From Paenibacillus humicola (lineage in GTDB: Bacteria; Bacillota; Bacilli; Paenibacillales; Paenibacillaceae), in contig NZ_JAQGPL010000001.1 of NCBI RefSeq assembly GCF_028826105.1, forward strand, positions 3,250,501 to 3,314,500: DNA of 64,000 nt, read 5' to 3'. This document shows positions 33,308-42,108 of the stretch, one piece after another (the first letter of the stretch is position 1; every line of letters begins with the position of its first letter). The translations under genes were made by a program, and so were the position numbers. The notes below the pieces were generated by a model. It worked only from the letters and a program-made list of their open reading frames with translations, did not search any database and was not told where the DNA came from.

Positions 33308-33646
33308 TCACTCCTCCGTAAACCGGATTTGCACGACGCGCTCGGTGTCCCGTTCGAACCAGATGCTGACGGTAACGCCGAACCGGCTCCCGTTCCGATC
33401 CAGCAGCAGCCGGAACGATTCCGACAGCACGCCGGGCTGCTCCTGCCGCCGGCCCAAATGCTTATAGTCGACGATATCGGCTTGATATCGTTTTTGCGTT
33501 TCCTGCATCGCCATTCTGCCCCACTTGGCATACTCCGGTTGTGCGGCTGTAGATGCCGCCGTTATCCGTCCCGCGGAGACCGGCATCAGACCGAGCAATA
33601 AAGCAAGGCAGAGCGCAAGCTTCCATTTTATCGTCACGAACGTCAC
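33308..33646 (-). CDS. DUF3889-type secreted protein
   Basis: A 112-residue protein with an N-terminal signal peptide (KLALCLALLLGLMPVSAGRITAASTA) and a DUF3889-like core (EYAKWGRMAMQETQKRYQADIVDYKHLGR ... FGVTVSIWFERDTERVVQIRFTEE). Likely exported after cleavage near Ala-Ser-Ala-like residues 25-32. A good GGAGGTGACG site precedes ATG 33646. Function unknown. Confidence 0.8.
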   Translation of the reverse strand: MTFVTIKWKLALCLALLLGLMPVSAGRITAASTAAQPEYAKWGRMAMQETQKRYQADIVDYKHLGRRQEQPGVLSESFRLLLDRNGSRFGVTVSIWFERDTERVVQIRFTEE

Positions 33647-33802
33647 CTCCTGGCGGAGGTAATATACCCCATCGGGGTCCGGACTATTCCGCGCGTCCCG
33701 AAGCGCAATGCTTCAGGGATCTGCCAAAGGATCCGGGACGTAAAGATGCCGCGGGATCCACTTCCGCTATTCGGATCTCAGCAGGACGCAACGCCGGCAG
33801 AC

Positions 33803-34348
33803 TTAATGAAGCTCGCCGAACTTGTTCAGCGGCCATAGGCGAAATACGGCGCGGCCTTCTATGCTGGACAGCGCTATGGGACCGATTTCGCGGCTGTCCA
33901 TGCTGTTTTCGCGGTTGTCTCCCATCACGAACACTTTATTTGCCGGAACCGTATACGGCAGCTGAAGCCCGTTCGAAAACGTCTGTCCTTTCACGTAAGG
34001 CTCGTCCAGCTTCTTGCCGTTCACATAAACGAGGCCGTTCCGAAAATCGAGCACGTCGCCCGGCAGGCCGATTACCCGTTTAATCAGCCGTTTATCGCTT
34101 TCCGGACCGTTAATGATGACGATGTCGCCGCGGTGCGGATGCTCGAAATGATACGAGATTTTGTCCTCGATCAGCCGCTGTCCATCGAACAGCGTGCGCT
34201 GCATGGACACGTTTAGCACTTTCGTTTGCGCAAAAGCGTAATTTTGAATCAACAGGCTGACGGTCACGGCAATAGCCAGCGAAATAACCCATTCGCGAAG
34301 CTCGCGGACCCACCGTTTTGCCGGCCGTTTGATCGGCTCCTCTTCCAT
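33803..34348 (-). CDS. lepB: Signal peptidase I
   Basis: A 181-residue type I signal peptidase with a single N-terminal membrane helix (VISLAIAVTVSLLIQNYAF). Catalytic Ser in NVSMQRTL and Lys in DKRLIKRVIGLPGD; box E is GDNRENSMDSREIG. It cleaves Sec and Tat signal peptides at the outer face of the membrane. AGGAG precedes ATG 34348. Monocistronic, with the repeat-containing intergenic region upstream. Confidence 0.96.
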   Translation of the reverse strand: MEEEPIKRPAKRWVRELREWVISLAIAVTVSLLIQNYAFAQTKVLNVSMQRTLFDGQRLIEDKISYHFEHPHRGDIVIINGPESDKRLIKRVIGLPGDVLDFRNGLVYVNGKKLDEPYVKGQTFSNGLQLPYTVPANKVFVMGDNRENSMDSREIGPIALSSIEGRAVFRLWPLNKFGELH

Positions 34349-34487
34349 GGTTACCCAGCTCCTTTGATAAAAATAAAGCCCTCTTGTTATTACGACCGAA
34401 GACCGTATAAAGTTGTGGCGCCTTCGCGCAAATTGACAAAAATAGGGTTAAAGCAGCGGCTATTCCCTTGGCCGGCCGTGTGCAAAA

Positions 34488-34726
34488 ATGCCGTACGCTT
34501 AAGAAGCCTCGAGCCGATGCCGTATGCTGCAGAAGCTGCGAGCCGATGCCGCGCGCTGCAGAGCCGCGGGCCAATGACGTGCGCTGCAGAGCCGCCGGCC
34601 AATGACGTGCGCTGTGGATGCCGTGTGCCATGCCGTGCGATGCGGATGCCGTGTGCCAATGCTATACGCTTAAGAAGCCTCGGGCCAATGTCGCGCGCTG
34701 CGGATGCCGAGCGCCGTGCCGTACGA
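34488..34726. repeat. Degenerate tandem repeat, about eight units of 28-30 bp
   Basis: Units begin at successive ATG(C/A)CGT-like sequences and share ATGCCGTGCGCTGCAGA-type cores ending GAGCCG or GGGCCA. Units 3 and 4 differ at few positions; units 1 and 7 share CGCTTAAGAAGCCTCG. Adjacent units, no spacer/repeat distinction, so not CRISPR. Confidence 0.75.
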
Positions 34727-34780
34727 AACGGCGGAGAGACGATACCGTCGGACGGCCCCCCGTTTTCGTCTGTTCGAAAT

Positions 34781-34814
34781 AAAAAAATCGCCTGCCGCGG
34801 CTGCGGCAGACGAT
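34781..34814 (-). terminator. Terminator downstream of ricA
   Basis: On the minus strand ATCGTCTGCCGC/GCGGCAGGCGAT, a 12-bp stem with G-U pairs and a 4-nt loop, followed by seven T residues. Confidence 0.85.
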
Positions 34815-34866
34815 GCTCTGTCCTGTTCGATCGATTGCGGGTTATTGCGTACCGGGCAGCTCTTCT

Positions 34867-35373
34867 TCAGTCGCTGCAGTTCTCGGGCTCAGGCGCGGCC
34901 GCGCCTTCAACGGTAATTTTCTCGGCGACCGTATCGCGGATGACCGCCACGACCGTTTGCAGCAAATAATTAATATCCGCCTGGCTTTGCTGGAACTCGG
35001 TGACGATCGGAATGTTGTCCAGCTCATCCTGCAGCGCCTCGATTTCCTTCTCGATCTTGGCGACCATTTCCTCGTTCTTGAACGTCGTTTCGAAGGCGAC
35101 GAGCTCCTTCTGCTTTTTCTTGATTTGAGCTATCAGGCCCTGTACGCGCATGTTGCTCTGAATTTGCTGCTCGGCGCGCTTGAACTGCTGAATTTCCTCC
35201 GCCGTATACAGCATTTCCGCAAGCTCCTTTGTCTTCGCCATTATATCGGCGCGTACAATGATATCCTCGGTATTAAACGACGGGACGCTGCATCCGCCGT
35301 GTTCGTGTTCATGATTGTGCTCCTGATCGCGGCTCTGCTCCATCGCATTCGCCGCCGCTTGTTCGTTAGCCAT
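34867..35373 (-). CDS. ricA: RicA/YmcA (YlbF-family) protein with His-rich N-terminus
   Basis: A 168-residue helical protein of the YlbF/YmcA family, by synteny (directly after miaB) the RicA subunit of the Ric (Y) complex that modulates RNase Y and phosphorelay output. The core is MAKTKELAEMLYTAEEIQQF ... QLIQ-like coiled coil (residues about 45-150). Unusual are the N-terminal EHNHEHEHGGC (about 20-30) and a Cys near the C-terminus (ENCSD). Ric proteins are reported to hold Fe-S clusters, so these residues could be metal ligands. ATG 35373 is chosen over an upstream TTG. Confidence 0.88.
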   Translation of the reverse strand: MANEQAAANAMEQSRDQEHNHEHEHGGCSVPSFNTEDIIVRADIMAKTKELAEMLYTAEEIQQFKRAEQQIQSNMRVQGLIAQIKKKQKELVAFETTFKNEEMVAKIEKEIEALQDELDNIPIVTEFQQSQADINYLLQTVVAVIRDTVAEKITVEGAAAPEPENCSD

Positions 35374-35394
35374 CCTGCTCAACCCCCTGCCAGA

Positions 35395-37002
35395 TTACGA
35401 TACCGCTTCGCGCGGCGCCTGCCGCTGGACCGGTTCCGCCTTGATATACCACGTTTGCGGCTCGGTCACACGCACCTGAACGAAACGGCCGATCCATTCC
35501 TTCGGTCCTTCAAAATGGACCAGCTTGTTTGTGCGCGTCCGTCCGGACAGCACGTTCGCGTTGTTTTTGCTTTCGCCCTCGACCAATACTTCGACGATCT
35601 CGCCGCGAAGCTTTTCGTTGCTCTTCAGGCTCAGCTCGGCCATCAGATCGTTCAGTCGGGCCAGACGCCGTTTCTTTACCTCGTCCGGGATGTTGTCCGC
35701 CATCTCCGCCGCAGGCGTTCCTTCACGCGGCGAATAGATGAACGTAAACGCCGAATCGAAGCCGACTTCGCGGACGAGCGACAGCGTTTCCTCGAACTGC
35801 TCTTCCGTCTCGCCCGGAAAACCGACGATAATGTCGGTCGTCAGCACAACGTTCGGAATCGCCCGCTTGATTTTGCCGACAAGCTCCAGGTACGTTTCGC
35901 GGGTATATTTGCGGCTCATCCGCTTGAGCACCTCCGTGCTGCCCGATTGGACGGGCAGGTGGATATGCTCCACCAGGCTTCCGCCGCGGGACAGCACTTC
36001 GATCAGATGATCGTCGAAATCGCGCGGGTGGCTGGTCGTAAACCGGATGCGCGGAATATCGATTTTGGCGATGTCGGCCATGAGGTCGCCGAAACGATAG
36101 TCGAGATCCTCGAAATCTTTGCCGTACGCATTGACGTTTTGACCGAGCAGCGTAATTTCCTTGAAGCCTTGGCGCGCCAGCTCTCGTACTTCGGCGATGA
36201 CGTCATCCGGACGCCGGCTGCGCTCCTTGCCGCGCGTATACGGAACGATGCAGTACGTACAAAATTTATCGCAGCCGTACATGATGTTCACCCAGCCGCG
36301 CATGCCTTCACGCTTTTTGGGCAAGTTCTCGATAATGTCGCCTTCCTTCGACCACACCTCGACGACCATTTCCTTGCTGAACAGCGCGTCCTGCAGCAGC
36401 TGCGGCAGCCGGTGAATGTTATGCGTGCCGAAAATGAGATCGACGAACGCATGCTTTCGCATAATGCGGCCCACGACCGATTCTTCCTGGGACATGCAGC
36501 CGCAAACGCCGAGAATAAGCTCCGGCTTCTCCGTCTTCAGGTGCTTCAGATGCCCGAGCTCGCCGAATACCTTATCTTCGGCATTCTCGCGGACGGCGCA
36601 TGTATTGAGCAAAATGACGTCGGCTTCGCGCCGGTCTTCCGTCGCTTCATAGCCCATCTGCTCGAACATGCCCTTCATCACTTCGGTATCGTGCTCGTTC
36701 ATTTGGCAGCCGAACGTATAAATCAAATAGCGCTTGCCCCGGCCAAGCGCCTTCAGCTCATCGGGAATGCCGAATTCGTAATGAACCTGGACATCCTCTT
36801 TGCCCCGGCGCTTCTCGTCCTTGTAGCTGGGCGCGGAGTTGATCGTAATGTCGCGCCCTTTGATCCGATACGTCGTTCGCCCGTCTTCCTCCCTCACCAC
36901 TTTGGCACCGGAGAAATCGAAATATTTGGAGTAGTCTTTGCCGCTATTGCCGGATTTTAAGTCCGGTGCGTTTTGGCCCTCCTTGTTCACGAGTCGGTTC
37001 AC
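35395..37002 (-). CDS. miaB: tRNA-2-methylthio-N6-dimethylallyladenosine synthase MiaB
   Basis: A 535-residue radical SAM methylthiotransferase acting on position 37 of tRNAs reading UNN codons. The N-terminal MTTase domain has Cys ligands in [19 protein letters not shown] and [10 protein letters not shown]. The radical SAM triad is in [21 protein letters not shown], and a C-terminal TRAM domain ends with [16 protein letters not shown]. About 65 extra N-terminal residues precede the domain. GTG 37002 is the likely start with AGAAGG close by. ricA follows after 21 bp. Confidence 0.96.
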   Translation of the reverse strand: MNRLVNKEGQNAPDLKSGNSGKDYSKYFDFSGAKVVREEDGRTTYRIKGRDITINSAPSYKDEKRRGKEDVQVHYEFGIPDELKALGRGKRYLIYTFGCQMNEHDTEVMKGMFEQMGYEATEDRREADVILLNTCAVRENAEDKVFGELGHLKHLKTEKPELILGVCGCMSQEESVVGRIMRKHAFVDLIFGTHNIHRLPQLLQDALFSKEMVVEVWSKEGDIIENLPKKREGMRGWVNIMYGCDKFCTYCIVPYTRGKERSRRPDDVIAEVRELARQGFKEITLLGQNVNAYGKDFEDLDYRFGDLMADIAKIDIPRIRFTTSHPRDFDDHLIEVLSRGGSLVEHIHLPVQSGSTEVLKRMSRKYTRETYLELVGKIKRAIPNVVLTTDIIVGFPGETEEQFEETLSLVREVGFDSAFTFIYSPREGTPAAEMADNIPDEVKKRRLARLNDLMAELSLKSNEKLRGEIVEVLVEGESKNNANVLSGRTRTNKLVHFEGPKEWIGRFVQVRVTEPQTWYIKAEPVQRQAPREAVS

Positions 37003-37050
37003 ATCCTTCTATATGGAATGGATCAGTCTTTTTCGGTAATCCAATAGTCT

Positions 37051-37079
37051 ATTATACCATCGAATAGACCTCATATCCA
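37051..37079 (-). promoter_or_regulatory. Promoter of miaB-ricA
   Basis: On the minus strand TGGATA (37079-37074), 17 bp, perfect TATAAT (37056-37051). Confidence 0.7.
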
Positions 37080-37206
37080 TTGGAATGCGGAAGCGCCCGT
37101 AAATCCCCGTCAAGGGCAAGTCCAATTAATTCGCCAGGCCGCTGGCTTTTCTTGCTGCCAGTCACCTGTTTCGATTATCCCGGAGCTGCGCAAGCGAAGC
37201 TTGCCC

Positions 37207-37776
37207 TCATTCGACGATTTCGGCTTGATCGCCCGTTTTCGCGCCGGCCGAGTTCGCCTCATCGGTGTCGATATGCATGTCCAGCGCAAAATGCGGCGAG
37301 ACCCGCGCGACGACGTTCTCGAACATAAGACCGCGTTCCCCGCCGATCCGAACTTTCAACATCTGCTTATCGCGAATGCCCCAACGTTCCGCGTCCGAGG
37401 TATGAAAATGAATATGCCTCGCCGCAACAATGACGCCTTCCGGGATCGTTACTTTGCCGGATGGGCCTTGGATCGTGATCCCCGCCGAACCCGCGATATT
37501 GCCCGATTCGCGCACGGGCGGATCGATGCCGAGCGTGAAGGCGTCCGTCCGGGATACTTCAAGCTGCGTTTGTTTGCGTACGGGACCAAGAACACGAACC
37601 TTTGCAAAAGCGCCTTTCGGGCCCAGCACTTCAACCGTTTCGTTCGCGGCGAATTGGCCCGGCTGCGATAACGGCTTCATTTCCGTCAGCATCGCCCCCG
37701 GTCCGAACAACGCTTCCACATGCTCCTGCGTCAGATGAATATGTCTGGCGGATACGCCAACCGGTACGATTTTCAT
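37207..37776 (-). CDS. pduL: Phosphate propanoyltransferase PduL
   Basis: A 189-residue PduL-type phosphotransacylase (acyl-CoA plus phosphate to acyl-phosphate). Two zinc-binding His motifs, SARHIHLT near residue 10 and AARHIHFHT near residue 115, are diagnostic. ATG 37776 has GGGGGTTGAAATCG upstream. No microcompartment shell or encapsulation peptide genes are nearby and the protein lacks the N-terminal targeting helix, so it is probably a free cytosolic phosphotransacetylase. Its neighbours korAB generate acyl-CoA (inference). Confidence 0.93.
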   Translation of the reverse strand: MKIVPVGVSARHIHLTQEHVEALFGPGAMLTEMKPLSQPGQFAANETVEVLGPKGAFAKVRVLGPVRKQTQLEVSRTDAFTLGIDPPVRESGNIAGSAGITIQGPSGKVTIPEGVIVAARHIHFHTSDAERWGIRDKQMLKVRIGGERGLMFENVVARVSPHFALDMHIDTDEANSAGAKTGDQAEIVE

Positions 37777-37815
37777 CGATTTCAACCCCCTGGGTACGTT
37801 CGTCGTAAATGCATC

Positions 37816-37849
37816 AAAAGGCATACGGTCCGCAAGCGGAACGTATGCC
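37816..37849 (-). terminator. Terminator downstream of korB
   Basis: On the minus strand GGCATACG (37849-37842) pairs with CGTATGCC (37827-37820), extended by GTTCCG/CGGAC-type inner pairs, followed by TTTTG. Separates korAB from pduL. Confidence 0.7.
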
Positions 37850-37868
37850 TTCGTCAAAACGGCTAACG

Positions 37869-38735
37869 TTATTTAAACTCGGCAACGAGCTTCTCGAACT
37901 GATCGGCAGGCAGCGACAGGTCCTGGTTCGCAAGACCTTGCTCTTTAAAGCCGACGATCATATCCTCATACGATTTACGCTGTTTATTCTGGTAAATGAG
38001 GCCGGTCAGCATGCCTTCCGTTTCCATAATCTTGTTCATGGCCGCAACGCGGTTCGATGGATCGTAATCCGGGAATTGATCCAGATTGACGATATTTTCC
38101 TTGAACCAGTCGTACGTATTCACTTTGTTGAACGTGACGCACGGGCTGAATACGTTGATCAGCGAGAAGCCCTTATGCTTGATGCCCTCTTCAATCAGCG
38201 CCGTCAGCTGCTTCAAATCGCTGGAGAACGATTGCGCAACGAACGTTGCGCCTGCCGACATCGCAATTTCAAGCGGCGAAAGCGTCGTCTCGATCGAGCC
38301 TTCCGGCGTCGATTTCGTCTTGAAGCCTTCCGCGCTCCGCGGCGACGTTTGTCCTTTGGTCAACCCGTAAATCTGGTTGTCCATGACGATGTAGGTGATG
38401 TCCAGGTTGCGGCGGATCGCATGGACCGTATGCCCCATGCCGATGGCAAAGCCGTCGCCGTCGCCGCCGGAGGCGATAACCGTCAGCTCGCGATTGGCCA
38501 GCTTGACGCCTTGGGCGATCGGAAGAGCGCGGCCGTGAATACCGTGCAAACCGTAGGCATTGATGTAGCCCGAAATCCGGCCGGAGCAGCCGATACCGGA
38601 AACAACCGCCAAACCTTCCGGCTCGAGACCGACGTTAGCGGCTGCGCGCTGGATCGCCGCTTGAACCGAAAAGTCGCCGCAGCCCGGGCACCAGTTCGGT
38701 TTTACGTTGTTGCGAAACTCTTTAAATGTCGCCAT
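37869..38735 (-). CDS. korB: 2-oxoacid:ferredoxin oxidoreductase, beta subunit
   Basis: A 288-residue thiamine diphosphate-binding subunit. WCPGCGDFSVQAAI at the start holds a Cys pair for the Fe-S cluster, and GDGDGFAIGMGH ... DNQIYGLTKGQTSPRS is the Mg-ThDP site. With KorA it decarboxylates a 2-oxoacid (2-oxoglutarate or pyruvate) to the acyl-CoA while reducing ferredoxin. It starts one base after the korA stop. Confidence 0.95.
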   Translation of the reverse strand: MATFKEFRNNVKPNWCPGCGDFSVQAAIQRAAANVGLEPEGLAVVSGIGCSGRISGYINAYGLHGIHGRALPIAQGVKLANRELTVIASGGDGDGFAIGMGHTVHAIRRNLDITYIVMDNQIYGLTKGQTSPRSAEGFKTKSTPEGSIETTLSPLEIAMSAGATFVAQSFSSDLKQLTALIEEGIKHKGFSLINVFSPCVTFNKVNTYDWFKENIVNLDQFPDYDPSNRVAAMNKIMETEGMLTGLIYQNKQRKSYEDMIVGFKEQGLANQDLSLPADQFEKLVAEFK

Positions 38736-38736
38736 C

Positions 38737-40509
38737 TTAGTTCAACTCCTTGCAAGCTTTATACACTTCGGTAGGCAGGAACGGATTGCCGTCGTACTTC
38801 AGCACGCTGTGAATTTTCTCTGCGCCGCCTACGTTCATCTTGATCTGCGAAGCGAGCTGGGCGGTGGCGTTATTTTCAAGGACAACAACCTTTTTCGCAC
38901 CGTCCAGATACGATTTGACCAGGTCGGACGGGAACGGATGGATTTGACGAATCGTAATATGGTTCGTTTTTAATCCGTCCTTCTCCAGGCGAAGGCGAGC
39001 TTCGTCGATCGTGCCGCCTGTCGAGCCCATGCCGATGATGAGCACATCCGCTTCCTTATTCGGCGCGTCGGCGCGAACGGCGTCGCGGATAAGCATTGCG
39101 TTCAGCTTGGACAGACGTTTATCCATCATTCTCTTCCGGTTGCCCGCATTCTCCGAAGGACGTCCCGTTTCATCGTGTTCGACCCCGGTTACGTGGTGAA
39201 TACCGTTCTTGTCGCCCGGAATGACGCGCGGCGATACATGATCTTCCGTAAACTCGTAGCGTTTGAAAAGCTGGTTCTCGCCCTGCTCCGGAATGTCGCG
39301 GATCAGCTTGCCGCGTTCGATCTTCATTTCATCCAGATTCAGCATCTCACACGTCTGCTTGCCGAGCGACAGCTGCAGGTCGGTCATGACAATGACCGGA
39401 ACCTGATACTTCTCCGCAAGGTTGAACGCTTCGATCGTATCGTAGAAGCAGTCTTCGATCGACGCCGGGGCGATGACGATTTTCGGAATTTCGCCGTGGG
39501 TGCCGTACACCATCGCGTTCAGGTCGGACTGTTCCTGCTTCGTCGGAAGACCCGTCGACGGGCCGCCGCGCTGCGTATCGACGATAACGAGCGGCGTCTC
39601 GGTCATACCGGCGAGGCCGATGGCTTCCATCATGAGCGACAGGCCGGGACCTGCGGATGCCGTCATCGTGCGCACGCCCGCATAGTTGGCACCGATCGCC
39701 ATCGTAACGGCTGCGATTTCATCCTCGGTCTGCACGACGGTACCGCCGAATTTCGGCAGCCTTTTAATCAAATATTCCATAATTTCGGAAGCCGGCGTAA
39801 TCGGATAAGCGGACATGAGACGGCAGCCTGCCGCTATCGCGCCAAGTCCGATCGCTTCATTGCCGATAATGAACAGCTTCTGCTTGCCGTCTGGCGTACC
39901 GAGCTTGAATTCATCGAGCGGACCGCCGGCCAGATCGAGCACAAAATCGGAGCCGCGCTTGACGGCTTCGATATTTTTCTCGACGATCGCCGGACCTTTG
40001 CGTCCGAATTCTTCTTCGACGGCTTTATTGAAAACTTCAAGCGGCAGACCGAGAAGCGCCCAGGACGCGCCGGATGCCACCATGTTTTTCATCAGGGAAG
40101 TGCCGAGCTCTTCGGCGATCGACGTGATCGGAACCGGGAACAACCGTGCGCTGACCCCTTCCGGCAGCGTCGGGTTGAACTTGGCGTCGGCAACGACTAC
40201 GCCGCCTGTGCGAAGCTCGTGCGCGTTCAAGTCGATGCTTTCCTGGTCAAAGGCGACCAGAATGTCCAGATCGTCGGAAATAGCCCGGTGGGGCGTCGTG
40301 CTGATGCGAATTTTATTATTCGTATGGCCGCCTTTGATCCGCGAAGAAAAATGACGGTACCCGTACAAGTAGTAGCCCAGCCGGTTCAGTGCGGTAGAGA
40401 AAATACGGTCGGTACTTTCAACGCCCTCACCCTGCTGTCCTCCGATCTTCCAAGACAATTGACTGATCAAAATGCCCATCTCCTCTTTTGGATGAACGTG
40501 CGACTCCAT
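38737..40509 (-). CDS. korA: 2-oxoacid:ferredoxin oxidoreductase, fused gamma-alpha subunit
   Basis: A 580-590-residue fusion of a gamma domain (SWKIGGQQGEGVESTDRIFSTALNRLGYYLYGYRHFSSRIKGGH, key GGQG motif) and an alpha pyrimidine-binding domain (GNEAIGLGAIAAGCRLMSAYPITPASEIME, YPITPSTE equivalent). This is the KorAB-type aerobe-tolerant two-subunit enzyme. The start is uncertain: ATG 40479 (MGILISQLSW) fits the family but its AGAGGAG touches the ATG; ATG 40509 adds ten residues with a weak site. Upstream promoter TTGACT-17-TAGGTT. Confidence 0.94.
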   Translation of the reverse strand: MESHVHPKEEMGILISQLSWKIGGQQGEGVESTDRIFSTALNRLGYYLYGYRHFSSRIKGGHTNNKIRISTTPHRAISDDLDILVAFDQESIDLNAHELRTGGVVVADAKFNPTLPEGVSARLFPVPITSIAEELGTSLMKNMVASGASWALLGLPLEVFNKAVEEEFGRKGPAIVEKNIEAVKRGSDFVLDLAGGPLDEFKLGTPDGKQKLFIIGNEAIGLGAIAAGCRLMSAYPITPASEIMEYLIKRLPKFGGTVVQTEDEIAAVTMAIGANYAGVRTMTASAGPGLSLMMEAIGLAGMTETPLVIVDTQRGGPSTGLPTKQEQSDLNAMVYGTHGEIPKIVIAPASIEDCFYDTIEAFNLAEKYQVPVIVMTDLQLSLGKQTCEMLNLDEMKIERGKLIRDIPEQGENQLFKRYEFTEDHVSPRVIPGDKNGIHHVTGVEHDETGRPSENAGNRKRMMDKRLSKLNAMLIRDAVRADAPNKEADVLIIGMGSTGGTIDEARLRLEKDGLKTNHITIRQIHPFPSDLVKSYLDGAKKVVVLENNATAQLASQIKMNVGGAEKIHSVLKYDGNPFLPTEVYKACKELN

Positions 40510-40521
40510 TCGACAACATCC

Positions 40522-40550
40522 AACCTATCAATATAGTGCTTAACAGTCAA
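40522..40550 (-). promoter_or_regulatory. Promoter of korAB
   Basis: On the minus strand TTGACT (40550-40545), 17 bp, TAGGTT (40527-40522). Confidence 0.5.
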
Positions 40551-40659
40551 ATAAATTCTATGACTGCAGGTCATAAAAAGCAAGCTGTTCCCGTGATTTT
40601 ACGCATAGTTCTTTTCGATTGAATCCATACCGGAACGAGATTGAAACGTGTCCGAATCT

Positions 40660-41610
40660 TCAATCCGGCAGATGCTTTTCTAAAAATCGCAGTGCATTTT
40701 CGCTCATGAACGAGCGCACCTTCGATTCGGGATACGCCTTAAGCAGGGCTTCTTTCAATTGATGCAGCTCTCCCGGATGCGCCAGGCCGCCCACATGATG
40801 ATCGATCCCATCAAAGTCTGAGCCAAACATCAGGTGATCCTCGCCTCCCAGCCCGCAAACACGTTCGACATGGTTTAACACGTCGGCAACCGAAACGTTT
40901 GCGTCCGGCTTCACGAATTGCGGCACGAATGTCAGGCCGATCAGGCCGTCCATGGCGATTAGCGCTTTAATCTGGTCGTCAGTCAAATTACGCGGATGGT
41001 CGCAAACCGCCCGCGCATTCGAATGGGAAGCGATCAGCGGTTTCGCCGTCGTGTCCGCCATGTCCCAAAACGACCGTTCCGATAAATGGGATACATCCAA
41101 CAGTATACCCAGATTATTGCATTCCTTAACGAAAGCCTTCCCTGTTTTTGTCAAACCGCCCTGCCGGGGTTCAAGTGCGCCGTCCGCCCCCCAGTTGGCA
41201 TGGTTCCACGTCAGTCCCGCAGCCCTTACCCCAAGCCGAAAAAGGATGCGAAGCATTGCGAGGTCCCCCTGCAAGCCGTCGGCACCTTCGAGGGAAAGCA
41301 GCGCTCCGACCGTTCCGCTTTTTCCGATCTCGCCGATGTCGCCGCTCGTGCGGACCAGCTTCATGCCGGGCGCTGTCAGCACCTTGCGGTAAAACAGGTC
41401 GATGCTGCGCAAAATCGGCGTCATCGTGCGTTCCATCCGCTCCGGCACGTAGATCGCAAACGTCTGCAGAACGGCGTCCGCCTGACGCAGGCGCGGCAGG
41501 GTGACATCAAGCTTGCCCGACGTTTCATCCCGAAACGATAACGTTTCGTCCTCCAGCAGCTTCCAGATCACATCGCAATGAAAATCGGCCGAACGCAGTT
41601 TAATCATCAT
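40660..41610 (-). CDS. Membrane dipeptidase (renal dipeptidase family, M19)
   Basis: A 316-residue M19 metallodipeptidase. Zinc ligands are in ADFHCDVIW (HxD), bridging Glu in LLSLEGADG, then DVSHLSE and SHSNARAV, with RNLTDDQI after. No signal peptide, so probably cytosolic. It hydrolyses dipeptides, including D-residue or cross-link-derived ones; in this family the exact substrate varies. The ATG pair at 41610/41607 has AAAAGGTGG upstream. It follows spoVS, separated by a terminator. Confidence 0.94.
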   Translation of the reverse strand: MMIKLRSADFHCDVIWKLLEDETLSFRDETSGKLDVTLPRLRQADAVLQTFAIYVPERMERTMTPILRSIDLFYRKVLTAPGMKLVRTSGDIGEIGKSGTVGALLSLEGADGLQGDLAMLRILFRLGVRAAGLTWNHANWGADGALEPRQGGLTKTGKAFVKECNNLGILLDVSHLSERSFWDMADTTAKPLIASHSNARAVCDHPRNLTDDQIKALIAMDGLIGLTFVPQFVKPDANVSVADVLNHVERVCGLGGEDHLMFGSDFDGIDHHVGGLAHPGELHQLKEALLKAYPESKVRSFMSENALRFLEKHLPD

Positions 41611-41640
41611 CCATCCACCTTTTCAATTGAAATCTAAACG

Positions 41641-41671
41641 CAAAAAAACCTGTCTACGGCGTAAACAGGTT
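41641..41671 (-). terminator. Terminator downstream of spoVS
   Basis: On the minus strand AACCTGT/ACAGGTT stem (41671-41665 with 41654-41648) followed by seven T residues. Confidence 0.85.
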
Positions 41672-41705
41672 CATTTCATTTCGGGATCATCATAAAATGG
41701 CTCCG

Positions 41706-41966
41706 CTATCTCGGCTCGACAATGAGCTTAATCGCTGTGCGGTCTTCTCCATCGATCACAATATCGGTAAACGCCGGGATGCAAATCAAATCCACTCCGC
41801 TTGGAGCAACAAAGCCCCTGGCGATTGCCACTGCCTTAATTGCCTGGTTCAACGCACCAGCCCCGATCGCTTGCAATTCGGCCGCTCCGCGTTCGCGCAA
41901 CACGCCGGCCAGCGCTCCTGCAACGGAATTTGGATTGGACTTTGCTGAAACTTTTAAGACTTCCAT
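41706..41966 (-). CDS. spoVS: Stage V sporulation protein S
   Basis: An 86-residue Alba-like protein nearly identical in pattern to B. subtilis SpoVS: MEVLKVSAKSNPNSVAGALAG ... ELQAIGAGALNQAIKAVAIARGF ... PAFTDIVIDGEDRTAIKLIVEPR. Needed for stage V of sporulation; probably a nucleic acid-binding regulator. GAGGAGG lies before ATG 41966 and a SigH-type promoter lies 50-75 bp upstream. Confidence 0.97.
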   Translation of the reverse strand: MEVLKVSAKSNPNSVAGALAGVLRERGAAELQAIGAGALNQAIKAVAIARGFVAPSGVDLICIPAFTDIVIDGEDRTAIKLIVEPR

Positions 41967-42015
41967 GGAATGTACCTCCTCGGGAATGATGGATGAATGC
42001 CACTATTTAGATAGT

Positions 42016-42040
42016 ATTCGAGAGAGGCAATAAAATTCCT
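42016..42040 (-). promoter_or_regulatory. Candidate SigH promoter of spoVS
   Basis: On the minus strand AGGAATT (42040-42034) and GAAT (42019-42016) are separated by 14 bp, matching the sigma-H pattern AGGAWWW-N(11-12)-RnnGAAT except for the R. B. subtilis spoVS is SigH-dependent. Confidence 0.6.
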
Positions 42041-42108
42041 TCTTTATGACGCAATACTTTGCAAACTGTTCCGAATTGTGAGAATTTTCAAAGACTAACG
42101 GCAGCCGT

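Larger units (their letters stand above)
34349..34866. other. 518-bp intergenic region between lepB and ricA
   Basis: No convincing gene. It contains a tandem array of imperfect 28-30-bp units (34488-34726) and the ricA terminator (34781-34814). Open frames across the array are by-products of its GC content. Confidence 0.7.

Noticed and set aside
34110..34659. Open frames with repeated AHGI-like peptides across the tandem repeat.
   Set aside because: Produced by the DNA repeat itself, with no ribosome binding site; they overlap lepB or stop inside the array.
34488..34726. Possible CRISPR array.
   Set aside because: Units are contiguous and imperfect, with no unique spacers and no cas genes.
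34813..36960. A 715-codon frame opposite ricA and miaB.
   Set aside because: A mirror frame of strongly conserved genes on the other strand in GC-rich DNA; similar long antisense frames lie opposite helD, hrpB, korA, rny and spoIIIE.
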